Shown here piece by piece: positions 11,601 through 22,458 of a stretch of DNA of 64,000 nt. Source of the stretch: Myotis daubentonii. Taxonomy: Eukaryota > Chordata > Mammalia > Chiroptera > Vespertilionidae. Position 1 is the first letter of the stretch. Each line of letters opens with the position of its first letter. The notes under the pieces were generated by a model, which saw only the letters and a list, made by a program, of their open reading frames with translations, was not told the DNA's origin and did not search any database. Where the stretch lies: contig NC_081841.1 of NCBI RefSeq assembly GCF_963259705.1, forward strand, positions 28,757,244 through 28,821,243. Reading direction: 5' to 3'. Position numbers and translations under genes: made by a program.

Positions 11601-14482
11601 TTTCTATAAGTTTGACTTTGTTTCATTTTTAGATTTTTCCCATAAAAGTGACACCATACAATATTTGTCTTTCTCTGTCTGGCTTATTTGACTTAGCATA
11701 ATGCCTCCCAGGTTTCTTCAAGTTGTTGGAAATAACAGGCTTTCCTTTTTTAAGGCTGAATAATATTTCACTGTATGTATATCACACTTTCTTTATCCTT
11801 TCCTTCATTGCCAGATGCAGGTTCTTTCTATAAATTGGTTGTCAATAATGCTGCAATGAACATGGGACTACACACATCTCTTTAATACTTTCTTTTCCTT
11901 CGAATATACATGTGGAGTGGGATTGTTGGATCATATAGTAGTTCTATTATTAATTTCTTGAAGAACCTCTATACTGTTTCCCATAGTGGCTATACCAGTT
12001 TACATTCCCTAAAAAAGTGTACAAGGGTTCCCTTTTCTCCACGTCCTCACCATCATTTATTTCCTGTCTCTTTGGTAGTAATCATCCTAATAGATGTGAG
12101 GTGATAACTCATTGTGGTTTTGATTTGCATTTCCTTGATGATTAGTGATGTTGAGCACCTTTTCATGTACCTACTAGCCATTTGTATCTTCTTTGAAAAA
12201 AATGTCTATTCAAGTCCTTTTCCGATTTTAAATTTGGGTTATTTGTCTTTGGGTTTCTTTTGCTATTAATTGTATGGGCTCCTTGTATTTTGGATATTAA
12301 CCCCTTATCAGATAATGTGGTTTGCAAATATTTTCCCCAAATACGTAGGTTGCCTTTCCATGTTATTGATAGTTTCTTTTGCTGAGCATAATTTTTTTAG
12401 TTTGATATAGTTCTACCTGTGGGTTTGTTTGTTTCATCTGATTTAGTTGCCTTTTCTTTTGTGTCCCCCGCCTCCCCCCCCCCCCGCCCCCCCCCCCCCA
12501 AAAAAAATCATTGCCATGTCAAGGAGATTACCCTCTATGCTTTGCTTTCTTCTAGGAGTTTTATGGTATCAGATCATACGTGCAAGTCTTTAATCCATTT
12601 TGAGTTGATTTTTCTATACAGTGTAAGATAAGGTCTAGTTTCATTCTTTTGCCTTTGAAAATCCAGTGCTTTCCCAACACAGTTTATCGGATGGAAGCCA
12701 CGTGACCCAGGGCCCTGTCCCGAATGCAGCAGGTATAGCGCTGGGGCACAGATGGATGCTTAGCTCCCTCCAGGAAGATACCAGTGACTTGGAGCAACTC
12801 CAGGGTAAAGGCAGGGGAGGCGTCTTCTCCAAATTTGAAATACCTGTCCTTTTGGGATGCTGTGAAGGAGAAAACTAACATGCCCGTGATTGGAGGTGAA
12901 GATTTTCAGCAGAATTCAGAGGGTGAAATAAATACCCCTGATGTCACTGGTGAAGCAGGCCCTTCTTTAGTAGAAAATGGTATTTCCATCCTTTCTTGCC
13001 CACTTTACTCTCAGGAGCCCTTGGGTGGTTCCATGATAAAGGGGACAGGACCATTCATATCTTTCTGGCTTTGCTTTTATTTAGGAACAAGCAGTTCTTA
13101 ATTTAAATCTTTCAAAACCATTACTTCTCTTGATTACTGTCACCTTCTTTATACCTTTATGTGTCATCATCTCTGTCAGGCAACTTTAGATACAATCTAT
13201 GGAAAACAGGAGGAAGGAAAAGACGGGAAGATCATTTAGAACACAATAGGCCACTATTCTATTTTTTTTCTAAAAGAAAAGAGTAACATAAAGCAAAAAT
13301 ATTTTTCATTTTGAAATATGTATCAATAGCTGGTAAACTCTATAAAAATAAACTCTTTATTTTTACTCTAGATTCTGCAGTAACTTTTAATTCTGGAGAC
13401 TTAAACAGGAACATCAGATTTTAAAATTAAGTGCTTAAAAAATATCAAGTCAGTAATAGATGTGCCTTGTATTCACATTCCTGCCAGAGAAACCCAAGGT
13501 GCCATGAATTGGAAGAAAACTTGTGGCTAAATTGTACTTTTTTCTTCTAGCTGTGGTATAAAGATGAAATTTAGGAAACACATCTTTCTCTCTATTGTCA
13601 TTTTTGTGTATTCTTTCTACTTTGCCCCCTCACTTAGCTAATTCTTTTTGTAATTTGAGGATACACTGGCTCAGATCTTACCCATAGTTGAAAAGCTAGT
13701 TATATATTCTGCTCTTTGGATGTTGAGAGCATGAAATTCTTGGTATTAAATTGGTAAATTAATTCTTTGCAACCTGTGGTTAGGGTGAGTGAGCAAGGAT
13801 TGTCTCAGTAAGACTAGCAGAAGTGAGGGAGGAGTCTTTAGAAAGATCATAACCAAAAGGATTATCTTGCTTTGGGAGGAAGAGTTTTTATAAGAAGAAT
13901 CTTGAATTGCTATTGTATGAACCCTGGAAGAAACAGTATTTCATATCTACAAAAATAAAGTGAGATTTACTATATAGATACAGTTTTAATATTCTTGAAA
14001 GTGGAAGTGCCTTCTCTGTTATATGTCGAAATACACTAAAAATAAAAAGAAACAAATATAATGAGACCTTCTAAATAAAAACCAGGTAAGTAAGGAAGCA
14101 AGGCAATTTGAGAGAAATAATATGAATCCGTCTTTGCATGGTTCAGTTTCACTAACACACGTTTAGTTGTAGAGAAGAGTTGTATGTTTCTGCTGATTTT
14201 GAAAGTAGTGTTTTACCAGTCATCTTTGTCCACAGGGCCCACCTGAATGACCTTGAAAATATTGTGCCATTTCTTGGGATTGGCCTTCTCTATTCCTTAA
14301 GTGGTCCAGATCTCTCTACAGCTGTCCTGCACTTCAGACTCTTTGTTGGAGCACGGATCTACCACACAATTTCATATTTGTTACCCCTTCCCCAGCCAAA
14401 TCGTGCTTTGGCTTTTTTTGTTGGATATGGAGTTACTTTGTCAATGGCTTACAGATTGCTGAAGACTAGATTGTACCTGTAA
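8005..14482 (+). CDS. MGST1: Microsomal glutathione S-transferase 1 (three coding exons: 8005-8130, 10302-10396, 14236-14482)
   Basis: The joined exons give 468 nt, or 155 residues plus TAA, the normal length for mammalian MGST1. The enzyme belongs to the MAPEG family. It is a homotrimeric protein of the endoplasmic reticulum and outer mitochondrial membrane that conjugates glutathione to electrophiles and reduces lipid hydroperoxides. Visible hallmarks are the start [13 protein letters not shown], the YRLTRK end of helix 1 (37-42), Cys50 (the stress-sensor cysteine of the family), the basic RVERVRR stretch (68-74), HLNDLEN (76-82), Tyr121 and Arg130. Hydrophobic stretches at about 11-35, 82-97, 100-120 and 131-148 fit four membrane helices. 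The ATG sits in a strong context (A at -3, G at +4). No frameshift, premature stop or broken splice site is seen, so the gene looks functional. Alternatives such as PTGES or MGST2/3 are ruled out by the close match to MGST1 throughout. Confidence 0.97.
8641..8678 (+). repeat. (CA)19 microsatellite
   Basis: This is an uninterrupted CA repeat in intron 2 of MGST1 and is likely to vary in length between individuals. Confidence 0.95.
9175..9345 (+). repeat. MIR-like fragment
   Basis: It contains 'tcctcactttacacctgaggagctgaaa' in pieces, followed by 'acccaaggtttcacatc', the usual MIR body order. Confidence 0.5.
10302..10396 (+). CDS. MGST1: MGST1 exon 3
   Basis: This 95-nt exon codes for residues 43-73 plus two bases of codon 74. 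It includes NPEDC with Cys50 and the [11 protein letters not shown] loop that faces the cytosol in this family. The acceptor AATAG ends at 10301 and the donor AAG|GTAAAC starts at 10397. It joins exon 4 in phase 2, restoring an Arg codon. Confidence 0.96.
10991..12690 (-). mobile_element. L1 (LINE-1) 3' part, old, interrupted by a VES SINE
   Basis: Read on the minus strand, this is the end of L1 ORF2 followed by an L1M-type 3' UTR. The UTR end on + is 'gctttactgaggtataattgac' near 11000. The ORF2 end is recognised by 'ctcattgtggttttgatttgc' near 12108 and 'ctttaatccattttgagttg' near 12590. Many stops and a C-rich run at 12463-12499 show decay. A VES SINE (11290-11506) interrupts it. Confidence 0.85.
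11290..11506 (-). mobile_element. VES SINE inside L1
   Basis: The reverse-oriented VES starts with the AT-rich tail and TTATTGATTTCAGAGAGGAAGG and ends at the tRNA-like head CTGAGCCAAATTGTCTAGG. It splits the surrounding L1 3' UTR, so it is younger than that L1. Confidence 0.88.
14236..14482 (+). CDS. MGST1: MGST1 exon 4 (terminal coding exon)
   Basis: The acceptor CCACAG ends at 14235. The exon codes for residues 74 (last base) to 155, then TAA at 14480-14482. It carries HLNDLEN, the two central membrane helices, Tyr121, the PLPQPNRAL turn with Arg130, and the last helix [16 protein letters not shown]. It is open and undamaged. Confidence 0.97.
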
Positions 14483-14850
14483 GGAGAATCATACAACTCA
14501 TAACCCTATTATTTTCTAAGAATTCTGTATTTCCAATTTATAATGAAATATTTTTAAGATTTTAAGTGGGAGGGAGCAGAGAAATTAAGATGGGGGAAAC
14601 CTAGACTGAATCTTAACATCACCAATGTCCTTTACTCTTATGTTATATTTGCACTAGAAATTTAATGCAATTTTTAAATCTATTAATTGTTCTAAAAGTA
14701 CTTGGTTATACATTTTGATTATAATTTGTAACATTTGTTCACCATTTCATATGTTAAACCTATAAAAAGAGTGAGTGCATGTATGAGAAACCTATTTCAA
14801 TATTGCTGAAATGGATGTATGAAATAAAGAACTTAAAGAGTAATTTCATT
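14483..14850 (+). other. MGST1: MGST1 3' UTR
   Basis: The AT-rich sequence after the stop codon runs to a canonical AATAAA at 14823-14828, with a T-rich downstream element (14846-14873). The cleavage point is inferred as about 15-25 nt after the signal. Confidence 0.8.
14823..14828 (+). terminator. MGST1: Polyadenylation signal AATAAA of MGST1
   Basis: This is the only canonical hexamer in the first 400 nt after the stop codon. It is followed by a T-rich region, as expected for 3' end processing. Confidence 0.8.
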
Positions 14851-14873
14851 TGCTTTTATTTTTCCCAACTTGT

Positions 14874-15350
14874 GTTTTCAAAAGCTTTAAGCCTCTGGAA
14901 AAGTGTAAAGTAATACAACGAACCTTCATATGTCTTTCATTTATATTTACTAATTGTTAACATTTTGCTATATTTGCTTTAGCTCAACCACTCAGTGTTT
15001 TTTCTGAACAATCTGAAGGTAAGTTGCAGATGTCAGTATACTTCACCACGTGTTTCCTATGAACAGGACAATCTCTAAATAACCACAATATCATTATCAC
15101 ACCCAAGAAATTTAATATCAATGCAATAACATTAATTCATATATATACATATGTAATTCATATTTAAATTTCCCTAATTTTCTTAATAATGTCCTCTATA
15201 ACTGCTTTATTTTTTATTCAGGAATCAAACATGAGCCACATAAGCATTTGGTTATCATTTCTATTTAGTTTTCAATAAAAATGAAAGAGTTCTTTAACTT
15301 TTTTTTCCTTTGCCTTTTATGGACTTCACATTTTTTGAAAAGTATAGGTT
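14874..15350. other. Downstream flank, no gene seen
   Basis: This is AT-rich sequence. The stretch 14890-15300 resembles a decayed L1 3' UTR in reverse ('ttgctatatttgctttagctcaa', 'ataatgtcctctata'), but I cannot place it firmly. Confidence 0.35.
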
Positions 15351-15560
15351 GGCCCGGCCTGCGTGACTCAGTGGTTTAGCATTGACCTATGAATCAGGAG
15401 GTCAAGGTTCAATTCCTAGTCAGGGCACATGCCCAGGTTGCGGGCTCAATCCCCAGTGTGGGGTGTGTAGGAGGCAGCCAATCAATGATTCTCTCTCATC
15501 ACTGATGTTTCTATCTCTCTTCCTTCCTCTCTGAAATCAATAAAATATATATATATTTTT
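15351..15560 (+). mobile_element. VES SINE (divergent head)
   Basis: The head reads GGCCTGCGTGACTCAGTGGTT with B box GGTTCAATTCC, then the VES body and CTCTGAAATCAATAAAATATAT tail. The head differs from the more common GGTTTGGCTCAGTGG type, suggesting another subfamily. No clear target duplication was found. Confidence 0.88.
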
Positions 15561-16128
15561 AAAAGGAATGGCAGGGAATTCATGAAACTGTCTTGTCACT
15601 GTTCCATGGTCTGATGGTCTAAATCCCAAGTCAGTCCATTCTGCCCTGTGGTCAAGCTGCCTTGAAAGCTAAATCATGATCAGAAAGAAAGTCTGTGTTT
15701 ATTTTCTCTGAGGAAGTGAGACCAAAGGAACCAAAGTTACTCCATGACTCAGTGCTTTGCACATTGCAGGTAGGCTCATGTGATAAAAAAGCACGCTTGG
15801 TGAGTATGGGTCTCGACCAAAGAGAGCTTGATGAGTCAAATATTAAATGGCATAAAACTAAGATACTCTGACACATCCATTTCAAGATAGGCGATCTCAT
15901 GAATGTGAGTAGAATACAGTCCATTGTCTATGGCACCCTGCATTCATCTCCACACTAGGAAGAGTTTTGCAAATGGGACTGGCAAGATCACAATAACAGG
16001 AGCCCCCTCACCATTGTGTGTGCTTTAGACAGACACAGTCAATGCTTATTTTTATATTATTACTCGCTGTTTCCTTGGCTATATAATCTCTCTTTTGATT
16101 AAAACATGCTTCCTTTTATCATATTAAA
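15561..16128. other. Intergenic DNA, no gene seen
   Basis: This is unique-looking sequence with no recognisable gene or repeat. Confidence 0.4.
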
Positions 16129-16140
16129 ACACAAAGAGTC

Positions 16141-16374
16141 GCCGAAACCGGTTTGGCTCAGTGGATAGAGCGTCGGCCTGCGGACTGAAAGGTCCCGGGT
16201 TCGATTCCAGTCAAGGGCATGTACCTGGGTTGCGGGCACGTCCCCAGTGGGGGATGTGCAGGAGGCGGCTGATCGATGTTTCTCTCTCATCGATGTTTCT
16301 GACTCTCTATCTCTCTCCCTTCCTCTCTGTAAAAAATCAATAAAATATATTTAAAAAAAAAAACACAAAAAAAC
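16141..16374 (+). mobile_element. VES SINE
   Basis: It is well preserved, with A box TGGCTCAGTGG, B box GGTTCGATTCC, the VES body and an A-rich tail. A perfect 12-bp target duplication ACACAAAGAGTC lies at 16129-16140 and 16375-16386. The intact boxes and short tail suggest a fairly young insertion. Confidence 0.95.
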
Positions 16375-16386
16375 ACACAAAGAGTC

Positions 16387-17861
16387 TACCTCTTAGATCT
16401 TACTAGCCTGGCTGCTAGTGACTGGGCATGTCTATGCTGTGTTCAGCTAGGAGGTTAACTCAGAGTCATAGAATCTCTGGTTCCTCAAGAAACACCTAAG
16501 CACCACCAACAGCTACCCTCCCACTAGCATTTAATGACCCTAAAGCCTGACATTTCTCCAGCAGTTAGAAGGGCATGAAGTTTCTGGTGCCTTAAACATT
16601 AAACTTTAAGGCAGAGAGCAACTCAAGCCTAGGGAATCCTGCATGGATTCTATAAACCATTCACCTGAGGATTCTACTTTATAAATACCAAAAAAAAAAA
16701 AAAGTTTTTTAAATTCCATAGTCAGTTGCACCACACCCCCTCTTCTTGGAGGCAGATGGTGAGGAGTGAGGCAATTTGCCTTGGGAGTCTCTACAATCCA
16801 TTTAGAAACAGCAGCACAAAAATCCTATGATCATCTCTCCCCTGCCAGCCTGAATTGTCAGCCCTGTGGGAAGCTGATAGGTGTTCCTGCTATCAGCGGA
16901 GGAAGCACCTCTACATTTGTATCTTTCAGGGCATTTTATTCACTATATATCCTATGTAAACTGTTGGGTTTGACAAGGAGGAGTTGTTGAAGGCAGACTA
17001 CTGGGAAGGGGCTATGTTGGGTTGAATTTGGCACCAATCTCTCATGCTTGACAGCTCAAGTACAAGATTGTGGATGAGCTATAGGACCTATGAGCCTCCT
17101 CAGTCAGCAAGCGCAGGCCCTAAGTCACATTTAATTCAGAAATCCCTGACAGCCCTGCATAAAATGGGAGCAGTGAAATGGAGAGAGAGGAGCTGTGTGC
17201 AAGAGTGGGCCATTTAAGTTATTTCCTTTTACTGAAGTTTTGGAAAATATGAACCAGGACAATATAGACTATGATACATCACAAGGGGGTCTGCGGTAGC
17301 AATTTAAAGAAAATATTCCAAACTTTAAGCCAGGGTGACATAACTCTTAATAGCTAAAAGCTAAGAGGGGAATCAGTGGAGAGTGAGAGGTAGCTGCCGA
17401 AAATTCTTAATCTATTAACCTAAATTATCTATACCTATATCTCTGTATAAGCAAAACCACCTAAAGTAAAGGGCTGAAACAGTTTTATATAGTAGGACAC
17501 TCCAAAGTCTTGGCTCTGACACTTTCTGTGCCTGAGAGAATGGTCAAGGTCTTTAACCTCCTTAAGCCCCATCTTTTGTTCTAAAATGACAAAATTAATA
17601 CTTTAACAAGTGTATTAATAACCGTTTGCCATAATAATTCTATGTAGCAATCACGCAGGACTCAATGGCTCTGCAAAGTTGAGCTAACATTGGCTGGGTT
17701 TGCTCATGTGTCTGCTAGAAGCTACAGGTTGGCCAGGCAGTGCTCCTGGAGGTATCTGGCTGACTCACATAGCTGGGAATTGACTGGAGCTTGGCTGATT
17801 CCGAAGGACCTCAATTAGTATTACTGTGGCAACTCAACTCTATGTGTCTCATTCTGTAGCC
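16387..17861. other. Intergenic DNA with weak repeat traces
   Basis: No gene is seen. A MIR-like patch lies at about 17510-17610 ('aacctccttaagccccatc'). The stretch 17650-17830 looks like an old dispersed repeat of a family I cannot name. Confidence 0.4.
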
Positions 17862-18095
17862 CGAGGGTCAGAAAACCATGGCTCATCAATCAAATCCTGC
17901 CCATGGGCTGTTTTTATGCATAAGATTTTATTGGAACACACTTGTGTTCATTCATTTTCATATCTTATATGGTTATTTCTGTGTCATGATGGTAGAGCTG
18001 AGTAGTTGAATAGTTGCAGTAGAGACCACGCGGCTCACAAAGCCAAAAAGATGTGCTATTTGGTCTTTTACAGAAAAACTTTGCTGACTCTGGCT
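17862..18095 (+). mobile_element. MER1-type (Charlie-like) hAT relic
   Basis: Features include 'ccatggctcatcaatcaaatcctgccc' in decayed form, then 'gattttattggaacacac', 'gagctgagtagttg' and 'cttttacagaaaaactttgctgac'. This order is shared by a common old nonautonomous hAT family of mammals. The terminal repeats are worn. Confidence 0.55.
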
Positions 18096-18963
18096 CCAGT
18101 AGGCTAGCCGCCACATGTTATGGCCATGGCAGAGTAAGAAAGGAAAAGGAACCCTCTAAGCATCTTCTGAAGACTCTGCATTTATCACACCCACTAAGAT
18201 TCTATTGGCCAAAGGAAGGCATATTTGTGACTGCAGGATTAAAGTGCTAGGAAATAGACAACCTCATTAGTGAGAACTGCAAAGTCACATGGCACAAGGA
18301 CATGGATACATGGAGAGATGAAGAATTTAGGCTATTCATGTGATCTGTGGCACCTGCTCCTTTGATATAGTTGTTATGGGGTTTAATTCAGACCATATAA
18401 AGCATCTACAACATTATGCAATTAAAACAGCATTCATTCTAGGGTGTTATAATTTTATCAGATTAGTGGTAATATGTTATATCATCAGTATGACAGCAAG
18501 AGTTATAACTAAATTTAAAAAATGCCACACTGGGTGTGTGAACTTGGCCTTCTCCTTCTCATTTGCAATGTGCCGCCTTAGGGAGACAGATGGGACAAGG
18601 AACAAATATTTGGATAGCCTTATTGCCTCTGTAATCAAGTTGGTTCCCAAACTGTGCCCAGTCTGTTCTCTGGAAATTATCATCTGCACCCTACTCCCAA
18701 CCAAGTGTTTCATAAAAATTAATCAATTTCTGACTATTGGCGTATTGAATGTAAAACAGACAACATTATCACTGGCCCAAATGTAAAAGTTTTGTGTTAG
18801 CTGAAACAGTTGTATATATTATCTTTCTAGGGGTTGTATTAATCATGAAAATAAGGAGTTTGCTAAATCCTTGTCCGAGCTATTAAATCCATAAACTTAA
18901 TAACTAGTAGAAGGAAATTAATTTTCCTTATAACTCATCTTTCATGGCAACATAGTTGGAGTT
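18096..18963. other. Intergenic DNA, no gene seen
   Basis: A 148-codon open stretch on + (18340-18786) has no recognisable domain and AT-rich, non-coding-like composition. I do not call it a gene. Confidence 0.4.
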
Positions 18964-18969
18964 GAGAAC

Positions 18970-19331
18970 TGCTGGGGTCCAGCCCCAGCGGGTCCAGGGG
19001 TTCCCCAAGGTGTGGACGGAGTCGGTGGAGAAGGAATGACACGGAGGCAGTGTTCAGGTGATCATCATAGCCAGGTTCTTTTTTTTTTTTTTTTTATTGT
19101 CATCTAACATCTGTATTTATACTATTTGGTCCTCACCTGGGGAAACAACCTTTCTTCTCCTAGCCAGGTTCCTCCCCCTATTGTCCTCTTACATCTGCAT
19201 TTATCCTATTTGTTCTTAACCCCATCCATTCCATTCCAAAGGCTAGGGCGTTTCTCATCTCTATTTCAAGGTTCCTTGAAACATCCCTGCAGGGACTGCC
19301 TCAAGCAGCCAGGGTAGATCGGCTTCCAACA
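18970..19331 (-). repeat. 3' LTR of the provirus
   Basis: On the minus strand it begins TGTTGGAAGCCGATC and ends GGACCCCAGCA. A TATAAATA promoter box is at 19114-19121 (complement), and an AATAAA-type signal runs into an A-rich tract (19080-19096 as T on +). It is about 362 bp. Confidence 0.92.
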
Positions 19332-19352
19332 AATTCCCCCATTTTTATTTTT
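19332..19352 (-). other. Polypurine tract of the provirus
   Basis: The minus strand reads AAAAATGGGGGAATT directly before the 3' LTR start TGTTGG. This is the expected plus-strand primer for reverse transcription. Confidence 0.8.
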
Positions 19353-20628
19353 TAAATGACAGAGCCTTGTTAGAAAAAAAGAGGGAGAAGAAAGGGAAGA
19401 AGGCAGCATCCTGACACAGCCCTTTCCTTCAGCTGCCCCTTTCCCTGTGGTCCAAGGTAGAAATGGGAAACAAGTCCTGTTGCAGTGAGAGGGCAGCTGC
19501 TGTCAGCCAAGTCTCTGTTTTCTGGGTACAGATCTCAGCTGGACCAAGTTTCTTTCTGTTCCCGATCTGAGCTGGGCCAAGTCTTTATCCGTTATCTGGG
19601 TCCTGATCTGGGCTGGACATGGGAAGCGAGAAGCAGCCATGAGGGCAGGAGACCTCCCTCCGAAGGGGTGAGTGTTCAAGCCCCTGCACAATTGGGGGGG
19701 TGAGGATCTGTGTCCCATCTCTGTTGAACCCCAAGTTCTCTCCTACTGGCCCCCGGCTGTGCCTGTCTTAGGTTGCCCCACCCTGTGGGGTGGGCTGGGG
19801 GGGGGGTCTTACCCATCATTGACTACCAGCCATCTCTGGGCCAAGTAGGGTGATGTGAGGTTCAGTTCTGTCTCCTTGGTAGCCTATGCCCCTGTGGCCT
19901 CCATGCCCAGCAACTGCCTTTGGATCCCCTTGCCTGCTGGTGGGACCCCGGCATTGATCATGGGGAACTCAGATTTCTTCTCCAGAGAGGGTCCAGCTCA
20001 CACCATTGGGTGAAGCACAGATCCATGGTACCAGCCACCATGACCTAAGTAAGAACAGAGAACTCAGGCAACAGCTGTGGGCCCGGGACAGGGCTTTCTC
20101 AGCCCAGGATGTCAGGCTCTTGGTACAAGACAACTCCACGTATGGGGCATATACCAAACACCCCCAGTCACAGCAGAAAAGAGAGGTGCCCTTCCTGGAA
20201 CAGTAGGGTAGGAAGATTCTAGAAAAGGCTGTGTTCAGGAGAGAAGGAGAAAGGCCAAAGAACCAGCAAACAAGTAGTTAGATTTATAAAAAGAAAAAGG
20301 AAAGGAGATGTGGGGCAAAGCTGGGACAAATGGACAGACAAAAAGGAGGCACATGTGATCTTCCCAATGGACAGGTGGATCCAGCTCAGGGCTGCACATC
20401 TGCTGCTGACGGGTACTGGTCATGTGAGCTACCATAATGAAAGTAAAACTTAAGCATCAAGAACAAAACTCTGGCTATTAAAACAATAACAAGACAATGC
20501 CAATGCAAAACCCAAAACATTTCAAAACTTAAACATAACATTTTTAAAACTAGTAAGAATAATAAAACAATGGCAATGCAAAACAGCAATAAGTGAGTTT
20601 CTGCTAAATGAACATTTCTTTTGCTGAT

Positions 20629-21052
20629 TTACTCAGAGTCCTCGGACCTGGCTGAGAAAGTAGCTTCCACTCCTTGCTTTTCTACCATCTGCTGGGCCTC
20701 AGTTGTTAACTTCTTCATCTGAGCCCATGTTGGCACCTCAGTCCCTTGCATAGCCTTCCTTTTCTTCTTTTTTCCGCTTGTCTTTGGAACAATGGGACAA
20801 GGAGCTTTTCTGGGTCCATTGTGGTGATACACATAATGCTCTGGTATCCAAATTGGCTGCACTGCTCCTTCTGGAAAAATACAAAACACAACCTCTTCCC
20901 CACATCATTACTAGATCTGGTAAAACTTTTGTCTGGTTTGTGTATCCTTCTACCAGGCTGAGTCGGCAGAGGCTATTGTACAGGAGGCCTGATGCCTTTT
21001 GGCTGCTGTACAACCCTCTGCATTGTATTTCCAAAAGTCTAACATATAACAT
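20629..21052 (-). pseudogene. Integrase C-terminal / Env N-terminal remnant of the provirus
   Basis: Two minus-strand frames overlap here. One carries MMWGRG and the other FPEGAVQPIWIPEHYV, together resembling the DNA-binding end of a betaretroviral integrase, split by a frameshift. The second frame then runs into PTWAQMKKLT, which resembles the start of Env in class II ERVs. The rest of pol, between this and the gag remnant, is missing. Confidence 0.6.
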
Positions 21053-22009
21053 TATTCTCCCCTTTTTTTTGTTTGTTTGTTTTAATCAGACCAATGAGTA
21101 ACATATTTTGAATTCCTGATTATTTCAGAGAAAACAAAAAATTATTTACGCATTTAGCTACCACAACTACACAATTTCTCCCAATTCAATTTGCACTTTA
21201 AACTTTTAGCTGGTAAGTCAAATATTTAACATTTCTCAATATTACTTTTTACTTTCAAGTGGCTCTGGAAAACCACATTTGAGCCTTGCAAAACAGGTTC
21301 TGGCCTACCTGGTCTTTTCAGATGTAAATTGACCACATTCTTTCTTTAAGATTTTGCTACAGGTGGGAGGCTACTATCACCTTCCTCCATTAGAAAAGCT
21401 TTCTTAATTAACAAAGGACCAGTTTTTTACCTTGGCTACTTAGATTTTTATAAAGATATATTTCAATAATTTTTGAGATTCAAATCCAAATTATTATTTT
21501 AAGGCATATTCTTTAGCAAATTTTTGTAACAGAGACAATTTTACTAAATTTCCTTTTCGGCCTTGAAGTTAACTTTTTAACACCATTAGCATTTAAAAAC
21601 TTTATTATGGAAATGCCAATCCTGCTGCTAGAATCTAGCCAGCATCTTTTTTCCTTTTTTGCTTTCCAAAGTTATGGCTAGCACCCAAGGTTATCTTAGC
21701 CAAAGTTTGGTTGTCATAAGATGTTCTCCGGTAATTTTTAAACAAAACATTAAGTAATCTCATTGCAGGAGAGCTTATAGCTCTGCCTTTTCCTGCCACC
21801 TTTGAATCTCTCCACACCAGAGGTGGATTTGGCAGCGGGGTTTCATTTCTTATTACAGATTTTAGATTCCAAATAATAATTAAGATTTTAATTTGGACAA
21901 GAAACCACATTAAGATGACCATGGCACTCTTTTTTCAGCCTGATTTTAAAAAGTACCTGTTAATATTTCAATTTCTTTATAATTTGGCCTTTTGGTACAG
22001 GTGATGCTA

Positions 22010-22330
22010 TTAACGGCAAATTAAACATTTCAGGATTAGGACATGGAGGTGGAGGGAGCCATGAAGGCCATTCCTCCCATTTTTTCTTTTCTTTCTGCTC
22101 CTCTTAAGGCACCTTTCCTTCCTCAGAAAAGCATGGACATACTTCTTGTATAAAACATTCCGTCTGACTCGGCGCATAACCTTAACTCCTCTGCTAGCAA
22201 GCGTATGTGTTAAAAGATCAATACAGAGTCTTTTTTCTTCTAGACTCAGTATGGCACATCTTCTCATTCTAAAGATCAATACAGAGTCTTCTTTCTTCTA
22301 GACTCAGTATGGCACATCTTCTCAATCTAA
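22010..22330 (-). pseudogene. Gag matrix-like remnant of the provirus
   Basis: The short minus-strand frame contains SRGVKV, a motif context seen in betaretroviral matrix proteins. The homology then continues in a different frame and meets stops, so the gene is frameshifted and truncated. A 58-bp tandem duplication (22213-22328) lies in the upstream part of this region. Nothing suggests that it is expressed. Confidence 0.6.
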
Positions 22331-22440
22331 GTTCTGTACTATCCACCCACTTACCCTACTTATCCTCTATAGGGGGGTCTGCAGCACCCTACAGTGGAGT
22401 CCTATCCATCCCGAGTGCAGGGGGGCTTACCGAGGGGAAT

Positions 22441-22455
22441 CCTGTTCGGGCGCCA
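22441..22455 (-). other. Retroviral primer binding site, tRNA-Lys type
   Basis: The minus strand reads TGGCGCCCGAACAGG, complementary to the 3' end of the tRNA-Lys3 type. It lies three bases inside the 5' LTR. This fixes the orientation and supports a betaretrovirus-like origin. Confidence 0.88.
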
Positions 22456-22458
22456 AAA

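Larger units (their letters stand above)
10397..14235 (+). other. MGST1: MGST1 intron 3
   Basis: The intron runs from GTAAAC to CCACAG. An L1 in reverse orientation occupies 10991-12690. The rest (10397-10990, 12691-14235) is AT-rich with no exon recognised. An open stretch at 12784-13101 (105 codons on +) lacks splice signals or family resemblance and is not called as a gene. Confidence 0.7.

Noticed and set aside
12784..13101. 105-codon + strand frame in MGST1 intron 3
   Set aside because: There is no splice support, no domain, and competing frames on both strands. It is likely chance.
16141..16215. tRNA gene suggested by A and B boxes
   Set aside because: The boxes belong to the head of a VES SINE. 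No complete cloverleaf or anticodon stem is maintained.
16161..16343. Short repeated 60-codon frames (also at 35685-35867, 36972-37292, 62324-62506) that look like a protein family
   Set aside because: They are the same frame through VES SINEs, which are tRNA-derived and noncoding.
18340..18786. 148-codon + strand frame
   Set aside because: AT-rich, cysteine/isoleucine-heavy content without domain resemblance, and an overlapping minus-strand frame.
19126..19317. Identical frames at 19126 and 22610 suggesting a duplicated gene
   Set aside because: They are the same frame in the two LTRs of the provirus, read antisense.
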